Counted from the first letter of the stretch, positions 1-8,655 are shown. The stretch is DNA of 17,158 nt from Dehalococcoidales bacterium (GCA_030606585.1 JAUWGD010000022.1:1-17158); one strand, 5' to 3'. Notes: generated from the letters alone by a model not told the origin. Numbers and translations are program-made.

Positions 1-17
1 CGGATTCCCGCACCTAA

Positions 18-1841
18 TTATCCGGGCGGCGGGCCGAATCCGCTACTCCGCTGGTCAGGGGGATAGAGCTCCTCAGCCACGTCGTCGAGGCCGAGTTCCT
101 CGAGCTTACGCAGGCTCGGTTTTGTCGTAAACCTGTCCCAGTCGAGTGCGCCGAGGTTCCAGTAGGCCTGCGCTTCCATATCCCTTGTAACGCCGGCGAG
201 CGGCCCTTCCGTCTGCGGCGGAATACCCGGTATCCTGGGGTGGACAAAGCGCTCCAGCGGATTATCACCTTCACGGAGGTTAAAGACATGCCTCATAACG
301 GCAATCCTCTCGCCGTTCTTGAGCAGTTCATCCCCGGAGCGGTCCCAGCCGGTAACGTATTTCAGAAATCCTATAATGTATTTATCCGGGTTGCCGGCTA
401 GGCCGCCGTGCATGCAGAGTCCGCCGGCGCTGCTGACGTACTGCATAAACTGGCTCGGTCCGAAGCCAGTGGTATGGCGGCCGGGGGTAGCATCCATGTG
501 GTACATGGCCATCGTCATCTTTTCGCCGAAGAAAGCGGCTTTGGGGTCGTGCATGCCCAGTTCCTGACCGCCGATATGCACCGCGTATTTTTCAGCGCCC
601 TTGCCGATTTTCCCGGCGGCAGCCTTCACCCCCTGGGCCAGCACAGCCCCGAGTCCCTCCCCTTTAACCATCTTCTCGGTCATGGCGACCAATCCGTCGG
701 GATTGCCCCAGGTCAAATCAATACCGTCCGTATCCTTTTTAGTGATGATGCCGTGCTCGTACAACTCCATGGCGAAGGAAATAATACTACCGCCCGAGAT
801 GGTATCAAAGCCATAGGCATTACAGAAGTGGTTGGCCATGGCTATCGCCTCGGCGTCAGTGCAGCAGCAGTTCGCCCCGAAAGCTCCAATGGTCTCGTAT
901 TCCAGGCGGTGAGCGCCGGCCGGGTAGGGATATTTCACACCCGCTTTCAGGCTGGCCTTGCAGGCCGCGGGACAGTGCCAGCAGCCCTTTCGCTTGTCCA
1001 GGTTGGCTATCATATTATCGCCCTTGAGACCTGAAACATCCGGAATCTCCACTACCCCCACGCCGCCCCAGTTCTTGACCGGGGTATCGCCGCTGTGGGC
1101 GGATGCATCGGCGTGACCGCTGGTTCCATAGACTCCGAAATGCTCCAGGAACTCCTTGGCTTCCGCCATGTGCTCTTTACGCAGTTTATTGGCTCCCTCA
1201 AGGTCGAAGACAGGCACAGGCAGTTCACCCTTAGCCACGACCGCCTTGAGTCGCTTGGAGCCCATGACCGCGCCGATTCCGGAACGTCCGGCGGCGTCTC
1301 CCTTGTTGGTCATGATGCAGGCACAAAGAGATACTTTTTCGCCGGCGGGACCGATGCTGATAGTTTTTGCCGTCGGGCCGTACTGTGCTTCAAGTGTATC
1401 CTCGGTTTCATAGGTGGACTTGCCCCATAGCTGCGAGGCGTCTTTCAATTCAGCTTTCCCGTTATCCAGCAACAGATAGACCGGCTTTTCCGAAATGCCG
1501 GTAAAGAACACGCCATCATAGCCGGAGAATTTCAGGTGGGGTCCGAAATGCCCTCCGGAGTTGGCGTCTCCCCAGCCGCCGGTCAGCGGCGATTTCGCCA
1601 CGACGCAGTAACGGGCGCCGAAGGTGGCCGGTGTACCGGTAAGCGGGCCGGTGAGCACTCCGAGTGTATTATCCGGTCCCAGAGGGTCGACGCCGGCCTT
1701 CTGGCGAGTGTAGAGAATCCTGGCACCGATACCGTATCCGCCGATAAAATCTTTGGCGAGATTTTCATCCAGCGGCTCTTCCTTCAATTCACCCGTGGAA
1801 AGGTTCACGAACAGCAACTTTCCCATATATCCTCTGGACAT
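18..1841 (-). CDS. Aldehyde ferredoxin oxidoreductase family protein (tungstopterin enzyme)
   Basis: Predicted cytoplasmic enzyme of 607 residues that oxidises an aldehyde to the carboxylic acid and passes electrons to ferredoxin. Family length is about 600-620, so it is complete. The N-terminal pterin domain (about 1-205) holds SPLTGGWGDANSGGHFG (84-100) and the signature GRSGIGAVMGSKRLKAV (185-201). The [4Fe-4S] ligands are C287, C290 and C294 in CWHCPAAC, and C476 in GGLCMHGG. EYETIGAFG (314-322), GFDTISGG (344-351) and TPGRHT (452-457) are further family blocks. I chose the ATG at 1841 because AAAGGAG precedes it at good spacing. The longer in-frame start at 1871 lies inside the -10 box of a strong promoter. 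No partner Fe-S subunit adjoins it here, which fits the simple ferredoxin-linked type. Substrate is unknown; the neighbourhood suggests an aromatic or branched aldehyde (inference). Confidence 0.96.
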   Translation of the reverse strand: MSRGYMGKLLFVNLSTGELKEEPLDENLAKDFIGGYGIGARILYTRQKAGVDPLGPDNTLGVLTGPLTGTPATFGARYCVVAKSPLTGGWGDANSGGHFGPHLKFSGYDGVFFTGISEKPVYLLLDNGKAELKDASQLWGKSTYETEDTLEAQYGPTAKTISIGPAGEKVSLCACIMTNKGDAAGRSGIGAVMGSKRLKAVVAKGELPVPVFDLEGANKLRKEHMAEAKEFLEHFGVYGTSGHADASAHSGDTPVKNWGGVGVVEIPDVSGLKGDNMIANLDKRKGCWHCPAACKASLKAGVKYPYPAGAHRLEYETIGAFGANCCCTDAEAIAMANHFCNAYGFDTISGGSIISFAMELYEHGIITKKDTDGIDLTWGNPDGLVAMTEKMVKGEGLGAVLAQGVKAAAGKIGKGAEKYAVHIGGQELGMHDPKAAFFGEKMTMAMYHMDATPGRHTTGFGPSQFMQYVSSAGGLCMHGGLAGNPDKYIIGFLKYVTGWDRSGDELLKNGERIAVMRHVFNLREGDNPLERFVHPRIPGIPPQTEGPLAGVTRDMEAQAYWNLGALDWDRFTTKPSLRKLEELGLDDVAEELYPPDQRSSGFGPPPG

Positions 1842-1869
1842 AACTTGCTCCTTTTCTCGTTCTGCTGTC

Positions 1870-1899
1870 ATTATACCCGTGGCTTAAATTCGCGGTCAA
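1870..1899 (-). promoter_or_regulatory. Sigma-70-type promoter of the aldehyde oxidoreductase gene
   Basis: On the minus strand TTGACC (1894-1899) is followed by an 18-nt spacer and a perfect TATAAT (1870-1875). Transcription would begin near 1863, leaving a leader of about 20 nt that contains the ribosome binding site. This argues against translation from the upstream in-frame codon at 1871. Confidence 0.72.
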
Positions 1900-1914
1900 A
1901 TTACGTTTCCATAT

Positions 1915-1943
1915 TTGATGATTGCCACTAAAAGTATTAAGAT
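1915..1943 (+). promoter_or_regulatory. Possible promoter of the SnoaL-like gene
   Basis: TTGATG (1915-1920), a 17-nt spacer and TAAGAT (1938-1943) give a moderate sigma-70 match, with 4 of 6 bases in each box. The predicted start near 1950 suits translation from 1974. It lies back to back with the minus-strand promoter at 1870-1899. Confidence 0.35.
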
Positions 1944-1973
1944 AGCAGGAAATAAATGAAACAGAGGCATAAA

Positions 1974-2402
1974 ATGAACCGAGAAGAATACCTGGAATAC
2001 GCCGACCATTTTAATAACAAGAGGTACGATAAGGTCACGAGCTACTTCACGCCGGACGTCACGGTGGAGTACTTCGATAACGCCTACGGGCCGCAATTCC
2101 CCGCCCGCACCCTGCACGGACGCGAGGAGTTCGCGGCTAACTATAAAGCCCTGCACGAGCACACCAGGGAGGTCCTGGAACTCGGCGACTTCATGGCGGT
2201 GGGCGACCTGTTATTCGTCGAGTTATATACCGAGTTCCACACCTTCAAAGATGCCCCGGAAGGCGGCCAGGGGTGGAAGAAGGGCGACACCAACATCATG
2301 ACCAACTGGGTAATCTACAACCTCGATGAAAACGGCAAGATGAAGCGCATCCGCATCGCCCATTTCAGGAACCACGACCCCGAGACCGCCAGGTATAAAT
2401 AG
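1974..2402 (+). CDS. SnoaL/NTF2-like small protein
   Basis: Protein of 142 residues with the look of the NTF2-like (SnoaL) cone-shaped fold. An N-terminal helix (REEYLEYADHFNNKRYDKV) is followed by YFTPDVTVEYFD, a helix HGREEFAANYKALHEHT, and a run of alternating strands ending in KRIRIAHFRNH. This fold serves isomerases, hydrolases, dehydratases and small-molecule-binding proteins, so no reaction can be assigned. No signal peptide or membrane segment is visible. Two starts are possible: ATG 1956 (behind AGGA) and ATG 1974 (behind GAGG with a 6-nt spacer). I prefer 1974 because the family alignment naturally begins at MNREEY and the candidate promoter would leave almost no leader for 1956. 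It is divergent from the aldehyde oxidoreductase and lies 98 bp before the next operon. Confidence 0.85.
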   Translation: MNREEYLEYADHFNNKRYDKVTSYFTPDVTVEYFDNAYGPQFPARTLHGREEFAANYKALHEHTREVLELGDFMAVGDLLFVELYTEFHTFKDAPEGGQGWKKGDTNIMTNWVIYNLDENGKMKRIRIAHFRNHDPETARYK

Positions 2403-2408
2403 CCATTT

Positions 2409-2438
2409 TTGTAATATCCCGTGCCACGCTGGTATAAT
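2409..2438 (+). promoter_or_regulatory. Candidate promoter upstream of the URO-D/FAD/ThDP operon
   Basis: TTGTAA (2409-2414), an 18-nt spacer and a perfect TATAAT (2433-2438) fit a sigma-70 promoter. A second perfect TATAAT lies at 2472-2477 but has no convincing -35 box. Either could drive the operon starting at 2501. Confidence 0.45.
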
Positions 2439-2447
2439 TTTAAAGTC

Positions 2448-2461
2448 GGCCTTTTAAGGCC
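2448..2461 (+). repeat. Short inverted repeat between two TATAAT boxes
   Basis: GGCCTT and AAGGCC are separated by 2 nt (2448-2461). The repeat sits just where the -35 region of the downstream TATAAT (2472-2477) would be, and downstream of the first one. It could be an operator or a small hairpin; the loop is too short for a stable terminator with those arms and there is no clear U-tract. Confidence 0.4.
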
Positions 2462-2500
2462 AAATCATTGTTATAATCTAGAAAAGGATATATTTATTTA

Positions 2501-3841
2501 ATGACAGATAAAAACTGGGAAGATATGACGCCGCAAGAAAAAAGGGCAAATCGCTTACACCGCTGGCTCAACAACGACAGCAATCTCCCCGATGACGAGG
2601 CTAAGCAAGCCTACAGAACGAGAGTACAGAGGCTGATTGACGTTTATAACATAGAGGAGCCGGACAGGGTGCCGGTCAACCTGCCCGTCGGGAATCTGCC
2701 TCTAAAATTGGCCGGTATCAATGCCCATACCGCCATGTATGATTATGAAAAGGCGTTGGAGGCCTATGCGAAATTCAACGAAAAATACGGGTCGGAGCTG
2801 GAAGTTAACGCCAGTCCTTTCGTCACCCCGGGGCGGATTCTGGATATACTCGACTATAAAATCTACGCCTGGCCGGGGCATGGGGCCTCGGAAAACGCTA
2901 CCGGATGGCAATATATAGAAGGCGAATACATGACGGCGGACGAATATGACGAACTCATTCGCGACCCCTCAGATTTCTGGATGAGGAAATATCTGCCCCG
3001 CGTCTTCGGCATCCTTGAGCCCATGAAGATGTTCCAGCCGTTCACAAACATCACGGAAAACGTCCACATTTTTCAGCTCATGCCGCTGGCTATGCCGCCG
3101 GTTCAGGAGATGCTCCAGAAATTACTGGACGCCGGTAAAGAATTCCAGAACATGATGCAAATGATGATGAGGGCAAGCGGCGGTGGGGCGGCGGGGGGAT
3201 TCGCCGGATTCTTGGGGGGATTCGCCAAAGCCCCGTTCGACACCATCGGGGACACCCTCCGGGGTACTACGGGCATTATGCAGGACATGTTCCGCCGTCC
3301 GGCCAAGCTCCTGGAGGCCCTTGACGTAGTAGCAGATTTAACCATTAAAACAATTCTAAATTCACCCAACATCTCCAATATGACAACAGTAATATACCCC
3401 CTCCATAAGGGTGCCGACGGCTGGATGTCCCAGAAGGCGTTCGATACCTTCTACTGGCCGTCCCTGAAAAAGGTCATGGACGCTTTCATTAACGAGGGTC
3501 TTATCCAGAACCTTTTTGCCGAGGGCGGCTTTAATACCCGACTGGAAAGCGTTAACGAGTTCCCCAAGGGCGCGGTTACCTGGTACTTCGACCGCACGGA
3601 CATGTCACTCGCGAAGAAGATACTCGGCGATAATTGCTGCTTGCAGGGTAACGTGCCATCTTCCATGATTGTTACCGGCACTCCGGAAGAAACTAAAGAG
3701 TACTGCCGTAATCTGATAGAAACCGCCGGCAAGGGCGGAGGCTTTATCCTGGCATCCGGCTCTGTGGCGGATAATCCCAGGCTGGAAAACCTTCAGGCGA
3801 TGATGGCGGCGGTGCGGGAATACGGCTTCTATAAGAAATAA
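2501..3841 (+). CDS. Uroporphyrinogen decarboxylase-fold (URO-D superfamily) protein, methyltransferase-like
   Basis: Protein of 446 residues resembling the URO-D superfamily, whose members include haem-pathway HemE and corrinoid-dependent methyltransferases such as MtaA and CmuA. It is about 100 residues longer than those. The excess lies in an N-terminal extension and in a Met/Gly/Ala-rich stretch (about 216-243, with MMQMMMRASGGGAAGG). Recognisable parts are EEPDRVPVN (52-60), the helix RRPAKLLEALDVVADL (265-280), and the C-terminal barrel strands through GAVTWYFDRTD (357-367) and TGTPEETKEY (392-401). The zinc-ligand motif of methyltransferase members, HxCG, reads FAEGG here (339-343), and the C-terminal Cys region reads ILASGSVADNP (416-426). 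Zinc-thiolate chemistry is therefore doubtful. HemE function is unlikely, because no other haem genes adjoin. The start at 2501 has AAGG 13 nt upstream, which is weak; ATG 2525 is an alternative. It is first in an operon with the FAD and ThDP genes (10-bp and 23-bp gaps). Confidence 0.88.
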   Translation: MTDKNWEDMTPQEKRANRLHRWLNNDSNLPDDEAKQAYRTRVQRLIDVYNIEEPDRVPVNLPVGNLPLKLAGINAHTAMYDYEKALEAYAKFNEKYGSELEVNASPFVTPGRILDILDYKIYAWPGHGASENATGWQYIEGEYMTADEYDELIRDPSDFWMRKYLPRVFGILEPMKMFQPFTNITENVHIFQLMPLAMPPVQEMLQKLLDAGKEFQNMMQMMMRASGGGAAGGFAGFLGGFAKAPFDTIGDTLRGTTGIMQDMFRRPAKLLEALDVVADLTIKTILNSPNISNMTTVIYPLHKGADGWMSQKAFDTFYWPSLKKVMDAFINEGLIQNLFAEGGFNTRLESVNEFPKGAVTWYFDRTDMSLAKKILGDNCCLQGNVPSSMIVTGTPEETKEYCRNLIETAGKGGGFILASGSVADNPRLENLQAMMAAVREYGFYKK

Positions 3842-3851
3842 GGAGTCCGAC

Positions 3852-5402
3852 ATGGCTTTAGCCAAGGACATCTACCGGGCATTCGAGGACGTGGTAGGTG
3901 CGGATAACATCGCCGACGACCCGGCAATTCTCGATTCTTATGCCTGGCGTTCCGGCCTGGTAGCCAAACTGGATAAATTCGTGCCCAGATTCGAGGCCGT
4001 GACCCTCCCCAAAGATACCTCTGAAGTACAGGCGATAGTCAGGTTGTGCAATAAATGCGGTCTCCAGTTCAAGGCTTCGAGCACGGGCTGGGGGCCTTAC
4101 TGCGACCCCGCCGGACCGGGCGTCATCAAGATGGACCTGCGCCGGATGAACCGCATTATAGAGATTAACGAAAAGAACATGTACGCGGTGGTCGAGCCTT
4201 ACGTGATTTACGCCCAGCTCCAGGCCGAGTTGATGAAAAGGGGCCTGAATACCAATATCACCGGTGCCGGCAGCAACTGCTCGGCGCTGCCCCTGGCAGC
4301 CCACTCCAACCTGGGACACCTCAGCGTCAGCGGCAGCTACGGCGAGAGAAACCAGCTGGCGCTGGAATGGGTGACACCGGACGGGGAAATAGTCAGGACA
4401 GGTTCGCTGGCGACCCTGGGCGAGTGGTTCTGCGGGGACGGGCCGGGGCCTTCTCTGCGTGGAGTTATAAGGGGCAACACGATGCCCCTGGGAGGACTCG
4501 GTGTTTATACTAAAGCAGCCCAGAAAATTTACCACTGGCCGGGGCCAGCGACATTCCCGGTCGAAGGCGTATCCCCCCATTACAAACCGAGTTCCACACC
4601 ATCGGGCTTTATGATTAGATATATATCTTTCCCCTCGCAGGAAGCGCTGAGGGAAGCGGCCAGGCGAGTCGGCGAAAGCGAAATCGCCTTCATCTTAATG
4701 GGCTTCAACACCGCCATGATGGCATCAAACATTGCCACAAATAACGACGAGGACGCCGAGCACCTCAGGGAATATACCGAGATGGTACAGGGTCCGGGCT
4801 TCATGATAATCATCGCCGGGAATTCTCCCGGTGATTTCGCCTATAAAAAGAAAGTTCTGGAGATAATCGCGGAAGAGACTAAAGGGAAGTCGCTGGAGCC
4901 GGTGGCAGACCCCGAAAACGCCGCGGGCTTTATCTGGCGGTTTATCAGGGTCACAGGGTCGATACGCGAGACCTGCCGCGCCACGGGAGTTTTCGGGGGC
5001 GAGGTGGGGGGCACCGATGTCTTCAACCTCATGAGCAAGTTCATCGAGCAGGGCTCCAGGGTCAAGGAAGGCTTCATCCAGAAGGGGCTGCTCTTCGCCG
5101 ACGGCACCGACCCCTTCGTGCAGTTGATAGAACACGGACACTGCGGACACGGCGAGCTGCTCATCCGCTATGTGCCGAGCAATCCCGCCGCGGTGCAGGC
5201 CAGCTTCGAGGTATTCATGGCGGCCAACCGGGCAGCTGTCGAGGGCCATTACGGCGTGCCTCACCATGTCTGGAGCGACGCCGTTTGCGATATGTACGGT
5301 CCGGATACATCGAATTACACCAAATGGCTGAGGAATATCAAGAAGACTTTCGACCCCGGTTCCGCGTCCGAAGCCAGCCACTACGTAACCCCTGAAAAGT
5401 AG
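3852..5402 (+). CDS. FAD-binding oxidoreductase of the VAO/PCMH family
   Basis: Flavoenzyme of 516 residues of the vanillyl-alcohol oxidase/PCMH type, probably soluble. The FAD domain spans about 45-225: TLPKDTSEVQAIVRLCNKCG (51-70) is the usual opening, followed by SSTGWGP (76-82), GNLGHL-like HSNLGHLSVSG (151-161) and a final GDGPGPSLRGVIRGNTMPLG (195-214). The substrate-cap domain holds HGHCGHGELLIRYVP (428-442), matching the active-site strand of 4-cresol dehydrogenase and GlcD-like enzymes. The C-terminus ends in KKTFDPGS (497-504), the usual DP turn. Relatives oxidise phenolic alcohols, alkylphenols or 2-hydroxy acids; which applies here cannot be told. The start is supported by AAGGAG six nt before ATG 3852. 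It is second in the operon. Electron acceptor unknown; a c-type haem subunit like that of 4-cresol dehydrogenase is absent. Confidence 0.93.
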   Translation: MALAKDIYRAFEDVVGADNIADDPAILDSYAWRSGLVAKLDKFVPRFEAVTLPKDTSEVQAIVRLCNKCGLQFKASSTGWGPYCDPAGPGVIKMDLRRMNRIIEINEKNMYAVVEPYVIYAQLQAELMKRGLNTNITGAGSNCSALPLAAHSNLGHLSVSGSYGERNQLALEWVTPDGEIVRTGSLATLGEWFCGDGPGPSLRGVIRGNTMPLGGLGVYTKAAQKIYHWPGPATFPVEGVSPHYKPSSTPSGFMIRYISFPSQEALREAARRVGESEIAFILMGFNTAMMASNIATNNDEDAEHLREYTEMVQGPGFMIIIAGNSPGDFAYKKKVLEIIAEETKGKSLEPVADPENAAGFIWRFIRVTGSIRETCRATGVFGGEVGGTDVFNLMSKFIEQGSRVKEGFIQKGLLFADGTDPFVQLIEHGHCGHGELLIRYVPSNPAAVQASFEVFMAANRAAVEGHYGVPHHVWSDAVCDMYGPDTSNYTKWLRNIKKTFDPGSASEASHYVTPEK

Positions 5403-5425
5403 TCGAGAAACGAGAGGTAACTTTC

Positions 5426-7099
5426 ATGGAAGAGTACGGTAATATCAAAGCGCTTATCGAAGTCATGAACGCCAACGGTGTCGAGTATGTTTTCTTTAAT
5501 CCGGGAATCGATAACGTTCCCGTGCTGGAAACAATATCTAAATACAATGCGGAGGGCAAAAAATCTCCCAGGAGCATACTCTGTCTCGACGAATTCGTGG
5601 CAATGACGGCTGCCCACGGCCACTACATGGCATCGGGTCGACCTCAGGTAGTCTCGGTGCACTCCGAACTGGGTGTATTACAAATCGGCGGCGCTTTACA
5701 CAACGCCCAGTGGGGAAAGGTGCCTGTGGTGTTTTTTACCGAGAACCAGGGACCGCCCCAGCGTACCAACTGGCGCGGCGAGACTTTCGACCAGAATGCG
5801 ATGGTGCGCAGCTTCGTCAAGTGGGACTACCAGCTGGGTGCCGAAGACGACCTCGTCGATACACTCAATAAAGCTTTCAAAATCGCCACGACCGAGCCGT
5901 GCGGGCCGGTTTATCTGAACCTGCCGCGTGAAGTCTTCTGGGACAAAGGTGACAATGTAGAGAGTTCATCGCCAAAAGCCGAAAAAGAAACAGCGCCGGA
6001 GGCCGATGCCGGCGACCTCAAAAAGGCGGCGGAGATACTGATTAACGCCGAAGACCCGCTGATAGTAACCGGATATTCCGGCAGAAACCTTCGTTCAGTG
6101 GACTTACTGGTGAAGCTGGCGGAAATGTTATGCGCGCGGGTGGTTACCACCGATGTCATGGTGAATTTCCCCAATACACACCCGATGGCGGCGTACCTGT
6201 CCACCCACGTAGGATACGGCAATCCCCTGCTGGGAACCACCGATGCTATCCTGGCAATCGACTACGACATGCATTACGCGGGGGCGCCCGCCAGGCTGCG
6301 AGATGACGTCAAGATTATCCACATAGATGTCGACACGGCGAAAAAGGGCGTTCCGCTATGGGAGAGAAAACCCGATATACTTATAAAAGCCGATTCCAGC
6401 CGGGCGATACCGGCTCTTACCGATATAATAGATAGGAAGTTATCCCCCGAAAAACGACAGCAATTACGTAAACGGTTCGAGGTTTATAAAGCCGAGCATG
6501 ATAAACTGGCCGGAGAGTGGCAGGCGCTGGCGAAGAGCCACGCCGATGAGAAACCGATTTCCGCCCACTGTCTCAGCCACTGCATAGATGAAGCAATCGA
6601 CGATGAAACGATTATCGTGAACCAGACGATATCGCCGGCGGTCATCGTGGCGCACCAGATTCACCGCAGCAAGCCGGGCACTCTGCTGTCCTGCGCCGGT
6701 GGCTGCATCGGCTGGGCGCCGGGGGCGGCCCTAGGCGTCAAGCTGGCAAGCCCGGACAAGACCGTTATAAGTCTGATGGGCGACGGCGCTTTTATCTACG
6801 GCTGTCCGGAGGCGTCTTTATGGTCGGCGAGTTTCTATAAGGCTCCTTACCTGGCCATCATCTACGATAACCAGGGCTACGGCGCCATCAAGGGGCTTTT
6901 CCGGGAAAAGTACGACGTGGACAACATGGGCGCGGATATCCCCACCCCACCCGATTACGCCACGATTGCCCGCGCCTGCAACGCCTACGGCCGCATTGTA
7001 GAAGACCCCGCCGATGTCCCGCCGGCTCTGAAAGAAGCCCTCCAGCAGGTACAGAGCGGACGACCCGCCGTGCTGGACGTCAGGATTGACCCGGTTTAA
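5426..7099 (+). CDS. Thiamine diphosphate-dependent decarboxylase/lyase (benzoylformate decarboxylase/acetolactate synthase-like)
   Basis: Protein of 557 residues with the three-domain layout of ThDP enzymes. The Pyr domain spans about 1-170 with the cofactor-activating Glu at E56 in CLDEFVAMTAAHGHYMASG. A central domain covers about 195-335 (VTGYSGRN, IHIDVD). The PP domain spans about 375-557 with GDGAF (452-456) and the downstream IIYDNQGYG (478-486), where the usual NN is DN. Family members decarboxylate 2-keto acids, cleave 2-hydroxyacyl-CoA or condense keto acids. Anabolic acetolactate synthase is unlikely because there is no IlvN regulatory subunit or ilv gene beside it. GAGGT precedes the ATG. 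It is last in the operon after the URO-D-like and FAD genes, and its stop lies 11 bp from the stop of the converging esterase gene. A 2-keto-acid decarboxylase making an aldehyde would fit the neighbouring aldehyde oxidoreductase (inference). Confidence 0.94.
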   Translation: MEEYGNIKALIEVMNANGVEYVFFNPGIDNVPVLETISKYNAEGKKSPRSILCLDEFVAMTAAHGHYMASGRPQVVSVHSELGVLQIGGALHNAQWGKVPVVFFTENQGPPQRTNWRGETFDQNAMVRSFVKWDYQLGAEDDLVDTLNKAFKIATTEPCGPVYLNLPREVFWDKGDNVESSSPKAEKETAPEADAGDLKKAAEILINAEDPLIVTGYSGRNLRSVDLLVKLAEMLCARVVTTDVMVNFPNTHPMAAYLSTHVGYGNPLLGTTDAILAIDYDMHYAGAPARLRDDVKIIHIDVDTAKKGVPLWERKPDILIKADSSRAIPALTDIIDRKLSPEKRQQLRKRFEVYKAEHDKLAGEWQALAKSHADEKPISAHCLSHCIDEAIDDETIIVNQTISPAVIVAHQIHRSKPGTLLSCAGGCIGWAPGAALGVKLASPDKTVISLMGDGAFIYGCPEASLWSASFYKAPYLAIIYDNQGYGAIKGLFREKYDVDNMGADIPTPPDYATIARACNAYGRIVEDPADVPPALKEALQQVQSGRPAVLDVRIDPV

Positions 7100-7110
7100 C
7101 CAGTCTTTCT

Positions 7111-8655
7111 TTACGGCATGGGATAGTATTTTGGCTTCCACTTTTCCCAGGCGCGACGCTCATCCTCATACAGAGCCTCTTCCACGCTACAGGGTTTGCC
7201 CAGTATCATCGCCGTACGGTTATTGCCGTAGACAGGCCACTTGCCGATACTCTCGCAGGAGGGGTCGCCAGTGCGGGCGAAGGCCAGCCAGGCATCCTGA
7301 ATGCACTCCGAAAGCTTATCCGCATCCGGTCCGCTGCCGCAGAACATAGCGTCGTATCCGCCGAAGACGAAGCCTATTTCCAGGGCGTGGCAGGCACCCA
7401 TGATACCACCCATCACCGGAGATTTCCACGTAAATAGATAATTATAGGTAAGCTGGTTATTATCACGCTGTGCCTCGACGAGTTGAAGAGCCGGCATGCG
7501 GAACATCAGGTCTGTCTGAATAGCAGTCAAGAGCTCGGCAGGGCTGGTGAGAGCGCCTCGCCTCTCCCTTGCCTTCCGGTAGGCTTCCATCAGACCCGGC
7601 ACATTTTCAGCCGCTATGAAAATCCCGAGTCGCCTGGCTACCTCGGCATCATCTATCTTGCCTATATCCGGTTGCATCATAGCAAACAGCTTCCACTCTT
7701 CAAGGTTGGTGCCGATTAGTAAAGGAACGTCCTTGACGGCACCCTGCCTGACAACCATTGTCGGTATATCGGGAATCGTCTCACCATCTATCACAGGTGT
7801 CGTTACCGTTATCTTCGAAGCTTCTCCCGGCCCGGCCACCCCAGTCCTCAGTTTCATCTCGACATCGAGCAACTGCGGAACAGTCAGTGCCCGCAGCGCT
7901 TTAACATCTCCACCGTCTATACCGAGCGTTTTAAGAAAATTCTTTGCAACCGTTACCGCATTTTCCAGTGGAGCCGCCGTGCTGCCGACACCGCTCTCCA
8001 GAATGCCCTTGTGGAAATACCCTTTCGCCGCGGGCATCGCCAGCAGGCAGCCGATACTCATGCCGCCGGCCGATTCCCCGAAGACGGTAACGTTGGCGGG
8101 GTCACCGCCGAACGCCGCTATATTCTCTTTGACCCATTTAAATGCGGCCACCTGGTCGAGTAATCCCTCGTTCCCCGTAGCCGTGATTTTACCCCCGGTC
8201 ACTTCCTTCAGATTAAGGAAACCCAGCATGCCGAGTCGATAATTGATGGTTACCAGGACGATATCGCCGCGTGCAGCCAGACTTGGATTGTCGTACATCG
8301 GGTCGGAACCCGAGCCAATGGTAAAAGCGCCGCCGTGTATCCAGACCATTACCGGTCGTTTTTTATCATCCAGCCCGGCCGTCCAGATATTCAGGAAAAG
8401 GCAGTCTTCATCCTGAGCCTGTTCAACATGGACTATCGGCCCGCCCACCATAGGATTCTGGGGGGCGATAGGCCCGAACTCTTTCGCCGGGCGTATACCG
8501 TCCCAGGGCTTTACCGGCTGCGGGGGCATCCAGCGCAAGTCCCCCAGCGGCGGTGCGGCGTAAGGAATTCCCTTGAACACGTAAAGATTGTCCTGATAAT
8601 ATCCTTCTACTTTACCTGTTTTGATATCGACTACGGTTTGCTTATTATCGCTCAT
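7111..8655 (-). CDS. Type-B carboxylesterase (para-nitrobenzyl esterase-like)
   Basis: An alpha/beta-hydrolase of 514 residues, full length for the COesterase family, with no signal peptide and so probably cytoplasmic. The nucleophile is S195 in GESAG (193-197). The oxyanion-hole loop is HGGA (107-110). The acidic residue is most likely E320 in GTNLEEWKLF, and the catalytic His is H423 in CHALEIGFVFGG. EDCLFLNIW (83-91) is the second family signature. It hydrolyses carboxylic esters; the natural substrate is unknown. AGGAGG five nt before the ATG at 8655 fixes the start. It converges on the ThDP operon and has its own promoter, so it is probably a separate unit. It may release the acid or alcohol that feeds the oxidative genes around it (inference). 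Confidence 0.97.
   Translation of the reverse strand: MSDNKQTVVDIKTGKVEGYYQDNLYVFKGIPYAAPPLGDLRWMPPQPVKPWDGIRPAKEFGPIAPQNPMVGGPIVHVEQAQDEDCLFLNIWTAGLDDKKRPVMVWIHGGAFTIGSGSDPMYDNPSLAARGDIVLVTINYRLGMLGFLNLKEVTGGKITATGNEGLLDQVAAFKWVKENIAAFGGDPANVTVFGESAGGMSIGCLLAMPAAKGYFHKGILESGVGSTAAPLENAVTVAKNFLKTLGIDGGDVKALRALTVPQLLDVEMKLRTGVAGPGEASKITVTTPVIDGETIPDIPTMVVRQGAVKDVPLLIGTNLEEWKLFAMMQPDIGKIDDAEVARRLGIFIAAENVPGLMEAYRKARERRGALTSPAELLTAIQTDLMFRMPALQLVEAQRDNNQLTYNYLFTWKSPVMGGIMGACHALEIGFVFGGYDAMFCGSGPDADKLSECIQDAWLAFARTGDPSCESIGKWPVYGNNRTAMILGKPCSVEEALYEDERRAWEKWKPKYYPMP

Noticed and set aside
408..1034. A 208-codon open frame opposite the aldehyde oxidoreductase gene.
   Set aside because: It lies wholly antisense to a gene with clear family motifs, has no ribosome site of note and shows no recognisable domain.
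3858..4580. A 240-codon open frame opposite the FAD oxidoreductase gene.
   Set aside because: It is antisense to a clear flavoenzyme, has no domain pattern, and long antisense frames are common in GC-rich genes.
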